Source: Paenibacillus beijingensis
GTDB lineage: Bacteria; Bacillota; Bacilli; Paenibacillales; Paenibacillaceae
Assembly: GCF_000961095.1 (NCBI RefSeq)
Contig: NZ_CP011058.1
Span: 2,199,001 to 2,263,000 of the forward strand
Direction of reading: 5' to 3'
Length of the DNA: 64,000 nt
Program-made: the position numbers and the translations under genes
Shown: positions 16,147-25,515 of the stretch, in pieces
Layout: the number at the start of each line of letters is the position of its first letter
Numbering within the stretch: the first letter of the stretch is position 1
The notes under the pieces: model-generated
The model's input: only the letters and a program-made list of their open reading frames with translations
The model's database searches: none
What the model was told of the DNA's origin: nothing

Positions 16147-16252
16147 CAGGACCCACTCCTAATTTGATCTTTAGCAGCTAAAAATAGAAGCACACGAGAG
16201 ACAGCGGCAACTTCGGATATGAATAAAGCCTATTACTAAATCTCCCCATTTA

Positions 16253-16274
16253 AACGTTTACGTAAGCGTTTACA
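16253..16274. promoter_or_regulatory. LacI-family/cre-like operator
   Basis: The near-palindrome AACGTTTACGTAAGCGTT is centred on TTACGTAA. Read on the minus strand, ATGTAAACGCTTACGT matches the catabolite-responsive element consensus WTGNNARCGNWWWCAW with one mismatch. It lies about 107 bp upstream of the choline-kinase-like start, so carbon or LacI-type control of that gene is likely but unproven. Confidence 0.5.
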
Positions 16275-16409
16275 TTTATAAGTATAAGGCAATTATACAT
16301 CTCCTTGCTTTGGAGTCAAGTTAAACATTATTAGAGGGTACTTTTTCAAAGTATCCCTCTACTGGTAACGTTTCATATACATGCGGCTTTGTCTGCATGG
16401 AACAAAAGC

Positions 16410-17492
16410 TCAAAAAGGCAAAAAATCCTTGATGACATATGGGGAAGTCATGAGTGCCAACAGGCCCCCGTAATCCGGCAAAAAGGAGACCGAATCGCCC
16501 ACATGCAAAGGGATCGAAACATCCGTTATATCCACAATCATATGATCGCTGCTTGCTCCCAATATTTCCATTCCTTGCAGACGAGGGGCAAGGGCATAAG
16601 GGGATACATCCTGTCGGCCAATCGCAAGAATGGCCCTTTTTCGGATCCCTTTATTGACAAAATGCGGCTTTCTGCCAAAAGAATCCACATCTATTTCACC
16701 TGTCGGCACAGACGGTTTTTCACGAATCTCTATAATTTCCGCCAGCAGTTCAAAAGCATCTCGATAACCTCCTGCTAGACACACTCCAGATGAAACGCCT
16801 GCCAAAAAAATAGCTTCCCCTATCCGCAATTCGTTAATCTCGGGAGGAAGTTTTCCTTCTTCAAGCAGCTGCAATGTGGATGAAGATCCCCCCGACAGGA
16901 TCGGCAGATCAAGCTGATATTTGCTTTCAATATATTCCTTCCACCCGACCAGTAAAGAAGTATTTTGATAAGAAGGACGCACTCCGCCGTAACAGCCTAC
17001 ATTTATGGCCAACCCTTGAAGCCGAATATGGGAGTAAGAAAGAATTTGTTCCATGAAAGAATCCAATTCGCGGGGCAAGATCCCTTCTCTCAAATCCCCT
17101 GCCTCCATCATGAGGATGACGTTATGAATCTTGTTGCATTTTTTCGCAGCCCAATGAAATTGATCCATGACTTCAAGCTCCGATTGATAACTGCAGTCAG
17201 CATAATGAACCGCTTCAACTGCCTCCGATTTCATCGGAACGCGAAGCAGGGCGATTTCATTTTCAAAACCGGCTGTTCGAAGATGAATAATATTTTTCAA
17301 ACGTGAATCCGCGAACTTCCGTATACCGCTATTCTCCAATACATGTACAATTTTCGGATGGGCACATACCACTTTCGTTACGCCAACTACGTTAATACCG
17401 TAACGGCTGCATAATTCGACAATCGTTTTGGCATTATGCCCTATTTTCTTTAGGTCGATGACGAGTCTGAGGCCGCTACAATGCAACGTCAT
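16410..17492 (-). CDS. alanine/ornithine racemase family PLP enzyme
   Basis: 360 residues, fold-type III PLP-dependent racemase. The PLP lysine is K40 in VVGVTKVVCAHPK, close to the position in the ornithine racemase/YhfX group, and FADSRLKNI and LSGGSSSTLQLLE continue the barrel. INELRIGEAIFLAG and DVDSFGRKPHF lie in the C-terminal half. The amino acid racemised cannot be told: alanine, ornithine, lysine or arginine are all possible. The ATG overlaps the end of the Mur ligase gene by 17 nt, so the two are translationally coupled. A partner role, supplying a D-amino acid to the ligase, is the natural inference. Confidence 0.85.
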   Translation of the reverse strand: MTLHCSGLRLVIDLKKIGHNAKTIVELCSRYGINVVGVTKVVCAHPKIVHVLENSGIRKFADSRLKNIIHLRTAGFENEIALLRVPMKSEAVEAVHYADCSYQSELEVMDQFHWAAKKCNKIHNVILMMEAGDLREGILPRELDSFMEQILSYSHIRLQGLAINVGCYGGVRPSYQNTSLLVGWKEYIESKYQLDLPILSGGSSSTLQLLEEGKLPPEINELRIGEAIFLAGVSSGVCLAGGYRDAFELLAEIIEIREKPSVPTGEIDVDSFGRKPHFVNKGIRKRAILAIGRQDVSPYALAPRLQGMEILGASSDHMIVDITDVSIPLHVGDSVSFLPDYGGLLALMTSPYVIKDFLPF

Positions 17493-18831
17493 CTTCCGGA
17501 GCTTTCAAGAGAACAATCGTGTTTTTATTTAAGAATGGGCTGAGCTTTGCGGCAGCTTCCCCTTGTGAAATAAAATAAACGTTGCTTTTATCCATTCCGC
17601 ATTCAATCGCTTTGTTTCCAATTGCTTTTGGCTTGTCGCCGATAATGACAAGAATATCCACACCCACTTCTGCGGCAACCTTTCCCATCTTGGCATACTG
17701 CACCTGCGCATAGCTGCTCGTTCCTAAATTGTACATAAATCCCAGGACAGCCACCTTCAGCTTATTACCGGCAATCTCTTTCAGGACGCGAAGCGCCGCT
17801 TCCATGGAAGGAGGGGTATTGTTCCAGTTATCATCGAGGATGGTGCAGCCGCCCGGCCCCTCACGCAGCTCCAAGCGCCTTCTCAAATGCTTGAACGTTT
17901 TCAGCCTGTCAATCGCCTCTTCCACATCGACTCCCGCGTACCTAACGGCCGCCAAAGCAGCCAGAGCATTATAGACATTGTGTTGTCCAAGTCCAGGCAC
18001 AACGACTTCATAATCGCGATTTTCGTAGGTTAAAGTAAATGATATCCCTTCCTTGACGGTTTTCACTTCTTTTGCTTTCCAGTGGCAACCGTCTTGAAAG
18101 CCAAAATAAACGATTTTTTCACAATGGCTTACGTCAATTTTTCTGATGTTCTCGTCATCCGCATTCAGGATAATGACGTCATTTGCCGGATCCATTCCGT
18201 CTAGGATTTCGGATTTGGCTTTGATGTAGTTTTCCGGAGTTTTGCAGCCTACTAAATGGTAAACGCCAATATTTAACAGGATTCTGATTTGAGGCTTGAA
18301 ATATCGGCAGCTTTCCGATAGATCTCCCGGCCAGTCTACCCCCATCTCGAATACGGCTGCCTGGGTGCTTTCATCAATGCGCAGCAAATAGCCGAGGTTC
18401 GCCCTTGAAGCATTCCAGCTTTTATAGGTGGCTTGAACTTTATACTGTTCCGATAAAATATGTTTTATCATTTCTTTTGTGGTCGTCTTGCCGCAAGTTC
18501 CTGTAACACCGATAATCGGGATATTAAACAGACTGCGATAATACTCGACAAATTTCCAATAGGCTTCGTCGATATCCTTCACCTGGATGATCGCCACATC
18601 GTCCAGCAGTGTCATAAAATAGTCGGCATCTTCTGTAACCAGCACCGTAGCTTTATATTTCTTGAATTCTTCCAAACTAATATCTCTTTTTTTATAGAGA
18701 TGGAAATACACCGTGCTGTCATTCAGATCCCGTACACGTTTCACTGCGTCTTTCACAAGAAAGGTACGGTCCTTTGTTTTCAGTTTACCGCCTGTTACAT
18801 TTACAATTTCATGTAAATATAAACCCTTCAT
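17476..18831 (-). CDS. Mur ligase family protein (MurF-like)
   Basis: About 451 residues. The P-loop GVTGTCGKTTTKEM spans 108-121. It is followed by FEMGVDWPGDL and ILLNADDENI (central domain), then ILDDNWNNTPPSMEAAL, the Mur C-terminal hinge, and VLGFMYNLGTSS. The order fits MurF/CapB/cyanophycin-synthetase-like ATP-dependent amide ligases. It is not the housekeeping MurF by context, since no cell-wall genes flank it. It probably joins an amino acid or peptide to a carboxylate acceptor, and the linked racemase suggests a D-residue. ATG 18831 is preceded by GAGGCGGGTG, while the longer frame to 18882 lacks a ribosome binding site. It is divergent from two YheC/YheD-like genes. Confidence 0.85.
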   Translation of the reverse strand: MKGLYLHEIVNVTGGKLKTKDRTFLVKDAVKRVRDLNDSTVYFHLYKKRDISLEEFKKYKATVLVTEDADYFMTLLDDVAIIQVKDIDEAYWKFVEYYRSLFNIPIIGVTGTCGKTTTKEMIKHILSEQYKVQATYKSWNASRANLGYLLRIDESTQAAVFEMGVDWPGDLSESCRYFKPQIRILLNIGVYHLVGCKTPENYIKAKSEILDGMDPANDVIILNADDENIRKIDVSHCEKIVYFGFQDGCHWKAKEVKTVKEGISFTLTYENRDYEVVVPGLGQHNVYNALAALAAVRYAGVDVEEAIDRLKTFKHLRRRLELREGPGGCTILDDNWNNTPPSMEAALRVLKEIAGNKLKVAVLGFMYNLGTSSYAQVQYAKMGKVAAEVGVDILVIIGDKPKAIGNKAIECGMDKSNVYFISQGEAAAKLSPFLNKNTIVLLKAPEDDVAL

Positions 18832-19037
18832 TCGTTCACCCGCCTCTTCCTTTTGTTCCACCTTATGATTGGAGAGCGTCATCGGTATGGACTACCGAGC
18901 CTATGGGAGAAAGCCCTATTTTCCCCCCTTAAGTCAAGTACCCAAGCTTAACGAAAGATTTTGAATATGCATGATCACGTAGCGAACTGTAGGGATCGGT
19001 CTAGAATCATCTCTTCAATAGGGGGTCTTGAAGGGTC

Positions 19038-21281
19038 ATGCACCTGAATTCGTTAGGTATTCTTCTTCCGCATAAGCAGTGGAACAGGCTGTTAAAAAGG
19101 AATATCGGCCCTCAAATTGAGGAATATATCCGTAAGGGAGAGGAGGAGCAGCTGCCCGTTATATTTTTTTCTCTCGAATCGGTTCATTTAAAATCATTGA
19201 CCTGTAATGCCATCCGAATGGTCGATGGAAGAATGGAAAAACAAGACCAGATTAAACTTCCGGCTATTCTTTACAATCCGCAAAAAATCTCTTTGAAAAA
19301 AAATGTATTATTGTGGCGAGCGCTGTGCAATCTGAATAAGTTCCATATCATCAATGAACATAACGTGATCAATAACGATTTGTTGTTCGACATGCTGAAA
19401 GCTTATCCGGTATTTCAAGGCAGGGTCGATCATAAGACAACACCGGAATCTCCTTTGTACTGCAGCCTTAACCAACGCACGGACAAAAATGAGTGGCAAC
19501 TAACGGCTGCCTATGCCCGGGGAATGAACGCTGCCGCATATGGATGGGATAAAGCGGTCGACAAGCATTATTCCGGCACCAGCCATGAGGATAAAAAAAA
19601 GATTACATCTTCTCTGCAAGAGCTAAATCGATCTATCCTCCACTACCTAAGCAGATATTTCACGGGTATAGATGAAATTGGACTGACATTTCTATTAGAC
19701 GCATCGGGACAACCGCATTTTTGCGGTGTGAAAAACAAACATAAAATGCTATATGAATTGTATCTTTGGAACCGCCGATTGTGGCAGCAAGCGCTCCATC
19801 TTCCGATCAAAAGGGCTGCCAGCTATTCGCATCAACTAACCGAAGAGAAGAATCTGAAAGATATCGTTTGGATGAATGGGATTAGAAGCGATGCCGACGG
19901 TTTGCATCAACAAGACAATGTGAATTATTCGAAGGATATCGTTTGGGTCAAATTAATGGAGTTTGAAAACAATGACCCGCTTATTCGGCTGCCTTCCCCC
20001 CTCTTTGCTAATTTTCCTCAAGAAGAGCTATGGATCCAATTCGGTATCAAGAAACGAAGAGTCAAACTGGAAGAGAGCGAATGGATTGCTGTCAGAAATA
20101 GCTTCTACACACCGATGGAAATCTATATTTCCTCGAACGTGGCGGGGCAATTAAGATTTCCGAGCGACTTCACTTACCAATTGAAATATGAGGACGATAC
20201 CATTGTCATCGGACCGACCATCGGCCTCCTGCTGGGAGAGAGAACCCAGGTTTACAACCCGGAATATATGCAGAAGTATAGCGACCGTTTCGGAATTTAC
20301 AACCGCATCGGCGGGCTAACCATTGCCTTTTCTCCCCGCTCCATTGATTGGGAGGCAGAGCTTGTTTACGGGTTCATCTATTACCCTGACCGAAAGAAAT
20401 GGGATTACGGTTTCGCCCCGATCCCTGCTGCTGTCTATCGGCGGAACTTCCACCAAGAAGAAACCGGTATCAATCGCTTGATTGCCAGAACCGCCAACGG
20501 CCTATTCAATTCCCAGCGGTTCACCAAGCTCGATCTATACTACCTTCACAACGAACCAACCATCAAGGATCATCTGCCGGAAACCCACTTGCTGACGGAG
20601 TTTGATCCATTGCTCGCTGTACTCCGGGAAAAGCAGAAAATTATTCTCAAGCCCCTTGAATTGTCACGCGGACGGGGCATTTTGATCCTTGAACAAAGCA
20701 AAGAAGCGGAAAAGGGATATATCCTTCACGACTATCGATCCAATCATGTAATGCATCATCGCCTTAATAACGCTAGAACTCTGCAGGCTATACTGAAAAA
20801 AATGGATCTGATGAACAGCCATTATTTATATCAAGACTATATCCGGCTAAAAAAGTTCGGTGACAGCCCGTTTGATGTCCGTGTCGTCATGCAAAAAAAC
20901 CAAACACTTCAATGGCAATGTACCGGAATCGAATGCAGGGTAGCGAAACAAGGCGATCAAATTACGAACGTATCCAGGGGCGGCATGGCGATCACACTGG
21001 AACATGCCCTTAACCAGTCCGGCAAATTTCTTTCCGTTCAGGAGATTAAACAGCAGATCCTTACGCTCAGCGAACAGTTTTGTCTGCTGATGGACAAAAA
21101 AGGACATTTCAGCGAATTTGGCCTTGACATCGGTATAGATGAAAATGGATATCCTTGGCTAATCGAAGCCAATATATTTCCCAGCTTTAAAGGATTTAAA
21201 CAAATGGATTTCAGCATGTACCTGGACATTCGGCGCAAGCCTCTCCTCTACGCGACCGCCTTGCAGGGCTTTAAAACATAA
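19038..21281 (+). CDS. double YheC/YheD-like ATP-grasp protein
   Basis: 747 residues, far longer than the roughly 350-460 usual for YheC/YheD. The N-terminal third (about 1-270) is a diverged YheC/YheD-like half (LPAILYNPQKISLKKN, FHIINEHNVINNDLLFDML). The rest (about 280-747) is complete: an N-domain with YQLKYEDDTIVIGPTIGLLLG, then LFNSQRFTKLDLY, IILKPLELSRGRGILILEQS (ATP-binding strand), DVRVVMQKN and GLDIGIDENGYPWLIEAN (metal-ligand strand). ATP-grasp enzymes join carboxylates to amines. B. subtilis YheC/YheD are linked to the spore coat. The gene is divergent from the Mur ligase/racemase pair and 16 nt ahead of a second YheC/YheD-like gene. Confidence 0.82.
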   Translation: MHLNSLGILLPHKQWNRLLKRNIGPQIEEYIRKGEEEQLPVIFFSLESVHLKSLTCNAIRMVDGRMEKQDQIKLPAILYNPQKISLKKNVLLWRALCNLNKFHIINEHNVINNDLLFDMLKAYPVFQGRVDHKTTPESPLYCSLNQRTDKNEWQLTAAYARGMNAAAYGWDKAVDKHYSGTSHEDKKKITSSLQELNRSILHYLSRYFTGIDEIGLTFLLDASGQPHFCGVKNKHKMLYELYLWNRRLWQQALHLPIKRAASYSHQLTEEKNLKDIVWMNGIRSDADGLHQQDNVNYSKDIVWVKLMEFENNDPLIRLPSPLFANFPQEELWIQFGIKKRRVKLEESEWIAVRNSFYTPMEIYISSNVAGQLRFPSDFTYQLKYEDDTIVIGPTIGLLLGERTQVYNPEYMQKYSDRFGIYNRIGGLTIAFSPRSIDWEAELVYGFIYYPDRKKWDYGFAPIPAAVYRRNFHQEETGINRLIARTANGLFNSQRFTKLDLYYLHNEPTIKDHLPETHLLTEFDPLLAVLREKQKIILKPLELSRGRGILILEQSKEAEKGYILHDYRSNHVMHHRLNNARTLQAILKKMDLMNSHYLYQDYIRLKKFGDSPFDVRVVMQKNQTLQWQCTGIECRVAKQGDQITNVSRGGMAITLEHALNQSGKFLSVQEIKQQILTLSEQFCLLMDKKGHFSEFGLDIGIDENGYPWLIEANIFPSFKGFKQMDFSMYLDIRRKPLLYATALQGFKT

Positions 21282-21297
21282 AAGGAGGAAGTCATCC

Positions 21298-22626
21298 ATG
21301 CTCTTTCACATTCGAATAAATCCGGACAGCACAGGAATGATCTTCTTTCATCATGATGTCATCGAACAATATTCGTTGCTCCCATCTTCCTCTATAAGAT
21401 TAAAAATTGGCGCTTGGGAAAAGCAGGCGGAGATCGCTGCTCATTCCGCTGAAGACCCCTCCCTTTTTTTCCTGTCCGCAGATATTGCCGCAGATGTCGG
21501 ATTACCTGAACACCTGCCTTACGAATTAACGCTGGACCAGCAGGAGATTCAAATCGGGCCTGTGATCGGTATCCTCATCCGTGGGAAAATAACGGAGTTA
21601 AAGCCGAATAGATTGAATATCTATTTAAAATATGTCGTCAATTATAAGCAGCTGCGCGGCCTGATTCTCTTATTTACGGTTGATGGAATCGATGACACAC
21701 AGAAAAAAGTGAACGGCTTTGCCTTCAATCCGGATTCAAACCGCTGGGAAAAAGGATCTTACGTATTTCCCTCCGCTGTATTTTGTCGAAGAAGCGCAAC
21801 CCCCAAGCTCCGAAGTTGCTTTACCCGCTTATGCGGGAACCGATTTTTCAATTCCCAGGTTTTCAACAAATGGGAGATGTGGGAGCGTTTAAGCGGGTAC
21901 GAAAGCATGCGGGCCCACCTGCCGGATACCAGCTTGGCCGTTCACAAGAATGAACTGAAACGATTCATTGATCAGCACCAAATCGTGTTCCTGAAGCCGA
22001 AGGCCGGGATGCAAGGTTCAGGAATCTTCCGATTGGAACAGCAAGGATCAAGCTATATTTTCCAATATGAACTAAACGGACAAAGCTTGACCTCTACCGC
22101 CTACAGTTGGGAAGATGCTTATTCCTTTTTGAAGATGGAGCTGAACCTGGAGAAATATCTGGTACAGCAGGGAATCCCGCTTATCAAGATGGGGCAGCGG
22201 GTCATCGACTTCAGGGTGCTTGTACAGAAAAACAGGCATGGAAGTTGGTGCGTGCAAGGGATCGTTTCCCGCCTCGGAAAGAAAAACAGCATTGTAAGCA
22301 ATATTTCCAGCGGCGGCAGCGCAGAAAAAGCATGGTTCACCCTGCTGAAAATTTATGGCCAGGATGAACGTACCGCCATAAAAAAGCAGAACGAAATGGA
22401 GCACTTGGCCATTGAAGCATGCGAGACGCTGGAAATGACGGGATTGCATTTGGGGAATGTAGGAATGGATATGGCGCTGGACCAGAGCGGACATTGTTGG
22501 ATTATTGAAATCAACAACCGGGACCCCGATGCGACTATTGCTCTTGATGCAGGCGATCAGGAACTGTATTACCGGCTCAAATCCGCTCCGCTGGACTATG
22601 CCAAATGGCTGACCGGCTTTGGATGA
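21298..22626 (+). CDS. YheC/YheD-like ATP-grasp protein
   Basis: 442 residues, one complete YheC/YheD unit. The N-domain ends IQIGPVIGILI. FFNSQVFNKWEMWE, IVFLKPKAGMQGSGIFRLEQ, DFRVLVQKNRHGSW and GMDMALDQSGHCWIIEINNRDPD form the ATP-grasp core in the same order as the upstream protein. AAAAGGAGG precedes the ATG, and it follows the 747-residue gene by 16 nt, so both are made together. Likely cytosolic or forespore/mother-cell located ligase or structural homologue. No catalytic residue is obviously lost, but the substrate is unknown. Confidence 0.82.
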   Translation: MLFHIRINPDSTGMIFFHHDVIEQYSLLPSSSIRLKIGAWEKQAEIAAHSAEDPSLFFLSADIAADVGLPEHLPYELTLDQQEIQIGPVIGILIRGKITELKPNRLNIYLKYVVNYKQLRGLILLFTVDGIDDTQKKVNGFAFNPDSNRWEKGSYVFPSAVFCRRSATPKLRSCFTRLCGNRFFNSQVFNKWEMWERLSGYESMRAHLPDTSLAVHKNELKRFIDQHQIVFLKPKAGMQGSGIFRLEQQGSSYIFQYELNGQSLTSTAYSWEDAYSFLKMELNLEKYLVQQGIPLIKMGQRVIDFRVLVQKNRHGSWCVQGIVSRLGKKNSIVSNISSGGSAEKAWFTLLKIYGQDERTAIKKQNEMEHLAIEACETLEMTGLHLGNVGMDMALDQSGHCWIIEINNRDPDATIALDAGDQELYYRLKSAPLDYAKWLTGFG

Positions 22627-22672
22627 AAATGAGGATAGGGTGAAGTCTCGGCATTGATCAAATTGAAAGCCA

Positions 22673-23299
22673 TTATGACCTACCCTTCGCCTTGCTGATG
22701 GCTTGTTCTCGGCTGGTGACTTGCAGCTTATTCAGGATATATCCGACGTAATTGGATACTGTCTTTGTACTGAGTTCCAAAGCTCGGGAAATTTCGGAGT
22801 TGGAGAGTCCTTCCGCCATTAAGCTCAATACTTCTTTCTCGCGGTAGGTTAGGTCCGGGAAGTGGTCGAACCGGCTGATCGGTCTCGTTGCGAATTCAAT
22901 CATTCGGCTGGCGACATCCCCACTAAAGATCGCTTTCCCGGAAGCGACGGAGCGGATCGCATCTACAATATCTTTACTGTCCGCATCCTTCAGGATATAG
23001 CCCCGAGCCCCCGCTTTCATGGCTGTAATGACGGAGGCGTCATCCTTAAACATGGTCAGGACCAAGATCTGAATGTCGCTGTATTGCGACTTGATCCTGG
23101 CCGTGGCTTCAATTCCGTTCAGCCCGGGCATTCGAATATCCATCAAAACCACGTTCGGTCGCAGCTCCAGCGCCAGCCGTACAGCTTCTTCTCCTGAAAC
23201 CGCCTCTCCAACAACTTCGATACCCTCTGCCGACTCCAGAACGCTTAGGACACCTTGCCTGAACATCGGATGATCGTCAGCTACTAATACTCTTAACAT
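22673..23299 (-). CDS. NarL/LuxR family response regulator
   Basis: About 208 residues. The receiver domain starts MLRVLVADDHPMFRQGV with the acidic pair; the phosphorylation site is Asp in VVLMDIRMPGLNG and the switch Lys is in GYILKDAD. The C-terminal LuxR HTH is LTYREKEVLSLMAEGLSNSEI and onward. The frame is open further upstream, but GGGGAGGG lies 8 nt before ATG 23299. That start is inside the kinase gene (23-nt overlap), so it is translationally coupled to the kinase. It is the cytosolic output of the pair; targets are unknown, with the upstream membrane-protein gene a candidate. Confidence 0.88.
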   Translation of the reverse strand: MLRVLVADDHPMFRQGVLSVLESAEGIEVVGEAVSGEEAVRLALELRPNVVLMDIRMPGLNGIEATARIKSQYSDIQILVLTMFKDDASVITAMKAGARGYILKDADSKDIVDAIRSVASGKAIFSGDVASRMIEFATRPISRFDHFPDLTYREKEVLSLMAEGLSNSEISRALELSTKTVSNYVGYILNKLQVTSREQAISKAKGRS

Positions 23300-25490
23300 G
23301 TACATGACCCTCCCCGTGATCGAGTAGCGGTTTGATCGGAAGCCGCGCCGTAATTTTTGTCCCTCGGCCATTCTCGAAACTTTCGATGACGCAGGATCCG
23401 CCCAGTTCAAGCGCTCTTTCTCGGATCGACGTTAACCCGATGCCCTGTTTTCCGGCACGATTTGCGTAGAATCCTGACAGCCCGATGCCATTATCCGTTG
23501 TCTCAATCACCAGATCACATTCGTCCAGCGCAATTCGTATAACGCATGAACTCGCATCGGCGTGCTTCACAACGTTGACCAACGCCTCCGAGGCGATTCG
23601 ATACGCCCCCACCTCGACGGCAGCAGGTAAATTAGGCAGTTGATCGGGAGCATCCAATCGAATGTCTAACAGGTCGACATCCGTAATTCCGTTTACGGCC
23701 TGCATGTCCCTCAGTTGCTCCACCCGTTGCCGAACGGCGCCGACAAGCCCGAGCTCATCCAGCGCATGCGGCCGCAAGTCGTACACGATCCCCCTAATTT
23801 CATCGACCGTCTCGCTAATATCCGCTTTGAACTTCGTTAATATCTCCATCGCTTTCTCCGGATCTTTCCGTATCCAGTCCGACGCGACGGATGCGGTAAG
23901 GCGCATGGCAGCTAGCCGTGGAGCGATATCGTCATGCAGATTTCTGCGCATTTCCCGCCGCTCTTCCTCTCTTGCAAAAATTAATGCTTCTTTGGACTCC
24001 CGCAAGTTTTCCAGCAGCAATTGAATATCCATCGCTTGCTTTACGCTGCGCACGACGATCCCCGCCTGACGGGCGATGGCGTCGATCAGTTTCCGGTCCG
24101 CCTCCGTAAACGATTCTCCCGGCGAACGCGCTCCCATATACAGCCATCCCAATGCCGTGCCCCCTGAGGATAATTCTATAGAGAATTCCCCCTGGTCGTT
24201 CTCCTTCCTTTCGCCTGCGACCAATACGGTTTCTCCATTCTGGATCAACCCGATACCGGCGTAAGGAATGCGCAAGGAGTCAATGACCGTTTGGACGACA
24301 ATATCCAGCGATTCCACTGGATTCAGCGTTTCTTTCAACCGGATGCCGAGCTGAAGCAAGGCGGTGTACGGATCTTCCTTTTTTCCGTACAGCATCTGAT
24401 TGACCATTCGTTGCAGCTTTTCCTTAAGCGGAGCGAATACAACGGCCACGACGCCCGCGGCAAATAAGGAATAGAATCGGTAGTGCTCGGAATGAAACAG
24501 AACGGACAAGTACCATACAATCAGGGTGTACAAAGCAATAATCAAGGTGCTTAGCAGAAAATAGACAAGGGTTCGATTTACGATCGGGTCGATATCCCAT
24601 AATCTCTTTCTCATCACCGATATGCCTAACGTAACGGGGATTGGAAGCGTGCACAACATTACGCCCAGATCAAGCAAGAACATCCATACCGGATCCCTTA
24701 TTTCATAGAAATCCGACTGAAAGAACACCGGTAGAAAGGATAGCAGAAATACGCCCGTCAGCGACAGCATGATCCCGTAGAAGACCCACTTGGTCTGTTG
24801 TTTCTCGACCGCCACTGCCGCATAACGAAACCGGTAATATTGGTTATAAAGCAAGATGCCGTATTGCAAGGCAAACCAAAGGAAATTGCACCACATCGGC
24901 CATTGCTCGATTCCCCAGGGTTGGTTCGGGAAGCAGCTGGATATCAACCGAATCGCCAGAAGTCCGATTGTCGGGTACGTAACCCAAGGCCGTACGAATT
25001 TTCCGTTAGGAAACCATAGCAGAAATAAAATGAAAGATACCATCGTCAAGCCGTCGATAACGGCAACGAGCCCTTCGTACCAGCGCCACTGCATCCCGAT
25101 AAAGGTAGGAGTAACGAGAGACATCAATGCTAACGAGGCGATGATAGAGATCGGTTCCCTTGGACGTTTCGCGAGAATCAGTGCCGCCACCGCGAAATAG
25201 ATCAGAAAGAACCCGAGGGTAATCCCCGTATACAGAAGGGCGAACCCGGTTTCAGTCAAGCCCGCTTTTTCTACGACTTGACGCGGGAGAGGCGTAATCG
25301 CAGCATATTCGCATGCGGTCATTAGGCAGGTTTCTTTTAAATAAACGTAGTAGGAAGGAATCTTGCTTACAAATAAAACCGCAATCAGGCCGAACATAAA
25401 CATTCCGGTCAAGCGAAAGACGAAGAGCCATCCGTTCGGATGGCCTTGGCCCCTTTGTTTGCCCAGCGTTGTGATTCTCTTTGCCCCCAT
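23277..25490 (-). CDS. membrane histidine kinase, HisKA_3 (NarL-type) family
   Basis: 737 residues. The N-terminal 360 or so contain about 8-9 hydrophobic segments, a large membrane sensor resembling those of DesK/ComP-like kinases. A GAF-like region follows (about 390-500), then the dimerisation/phosphoacceptor motif EEERREMRRNLHDDIAPRLAAM with His in NLHDD. The ATPase domain has EALVNVVKHADASSC (N box), ETTDNGIGLSG and GIGLTSIRERALELGG. GAAGGAG lies 10 nt before the ATG. It is the second gene of an operon (membrane protein, kinase, regulator). The signal is unknown; the ComP-like topology suggests a peptide or membrane-derived cue, which is inference. Confidence 0.85.
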   Translation of the reverse strand: MGAKRITTLGKQRGQGHPNGWLFVFRLTGMFMFGLIAVLFVSKIPSYYVYLKETCLMTACEYAAITPLPRQVVEKAGLTETGFALLYTGITLGFFLIYFAVAALILAKRPREPISIIASLALMSLVTPTFIGMQWRWYEGLVAVIDGLTMVSFILFLLWFPNGKFVRPWVTYPTIGLLAIRLISSCFPNQPWGIEQWPMWCNFLWFALQYGILLYNQYYRFRYAAVAVEKQQTKWVFYGIMLSLTGVFLLSFLPVFFQSDFYEIRDPVWMFLLDLGVMLCTLPIPVTLGISVMRKRLWDIDPIVNRTLVYFLLSTLIIALYTLIVWYLSVLFHSEHYRFYSLFAAGVVAVVFAPLKEKLQRMVNQMLYGKKEDPYTALLQLGIRLKETLNPVESLDIVVQTVIDSLRIPYAGIGLIQNGETVLVAGERKENDQGEFSIELSSGGTALGWLYMGARSPGESFTEADRKLIDAIARQAGIVVRSVKQAMDIQLLLENLRESKEALIFAREEERREMRRNLHDDIAPRLAAMRLTASVASDWIRKDPEKAMEILTKFKADISETVDEIRGIVYDLRPHALDELGLVGAVRQRVEQLRDMQAVNGITDVDLLDIRLDAPDQLPNLPAAVEVGAYRIASEALVNVVKHADASSCVIRIALDECDLVIETTDNGIGLSGFYANRAGKQGIGLTSIRERALELGGSCVIESFENGRGTKITARLPIKPLLDHGEGHVHVKSISS

Positions 25491-25515
25491 GCAGGCAATC
25501 TCCTTCTAAGTCTAA

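Noticed and set aside
16147..16409. Possible further gene between the choline-kinase-like and racemase genes
   Set aside because: Only operator-like and AT-rich promoter-like sequence is seen, with no frame of length.
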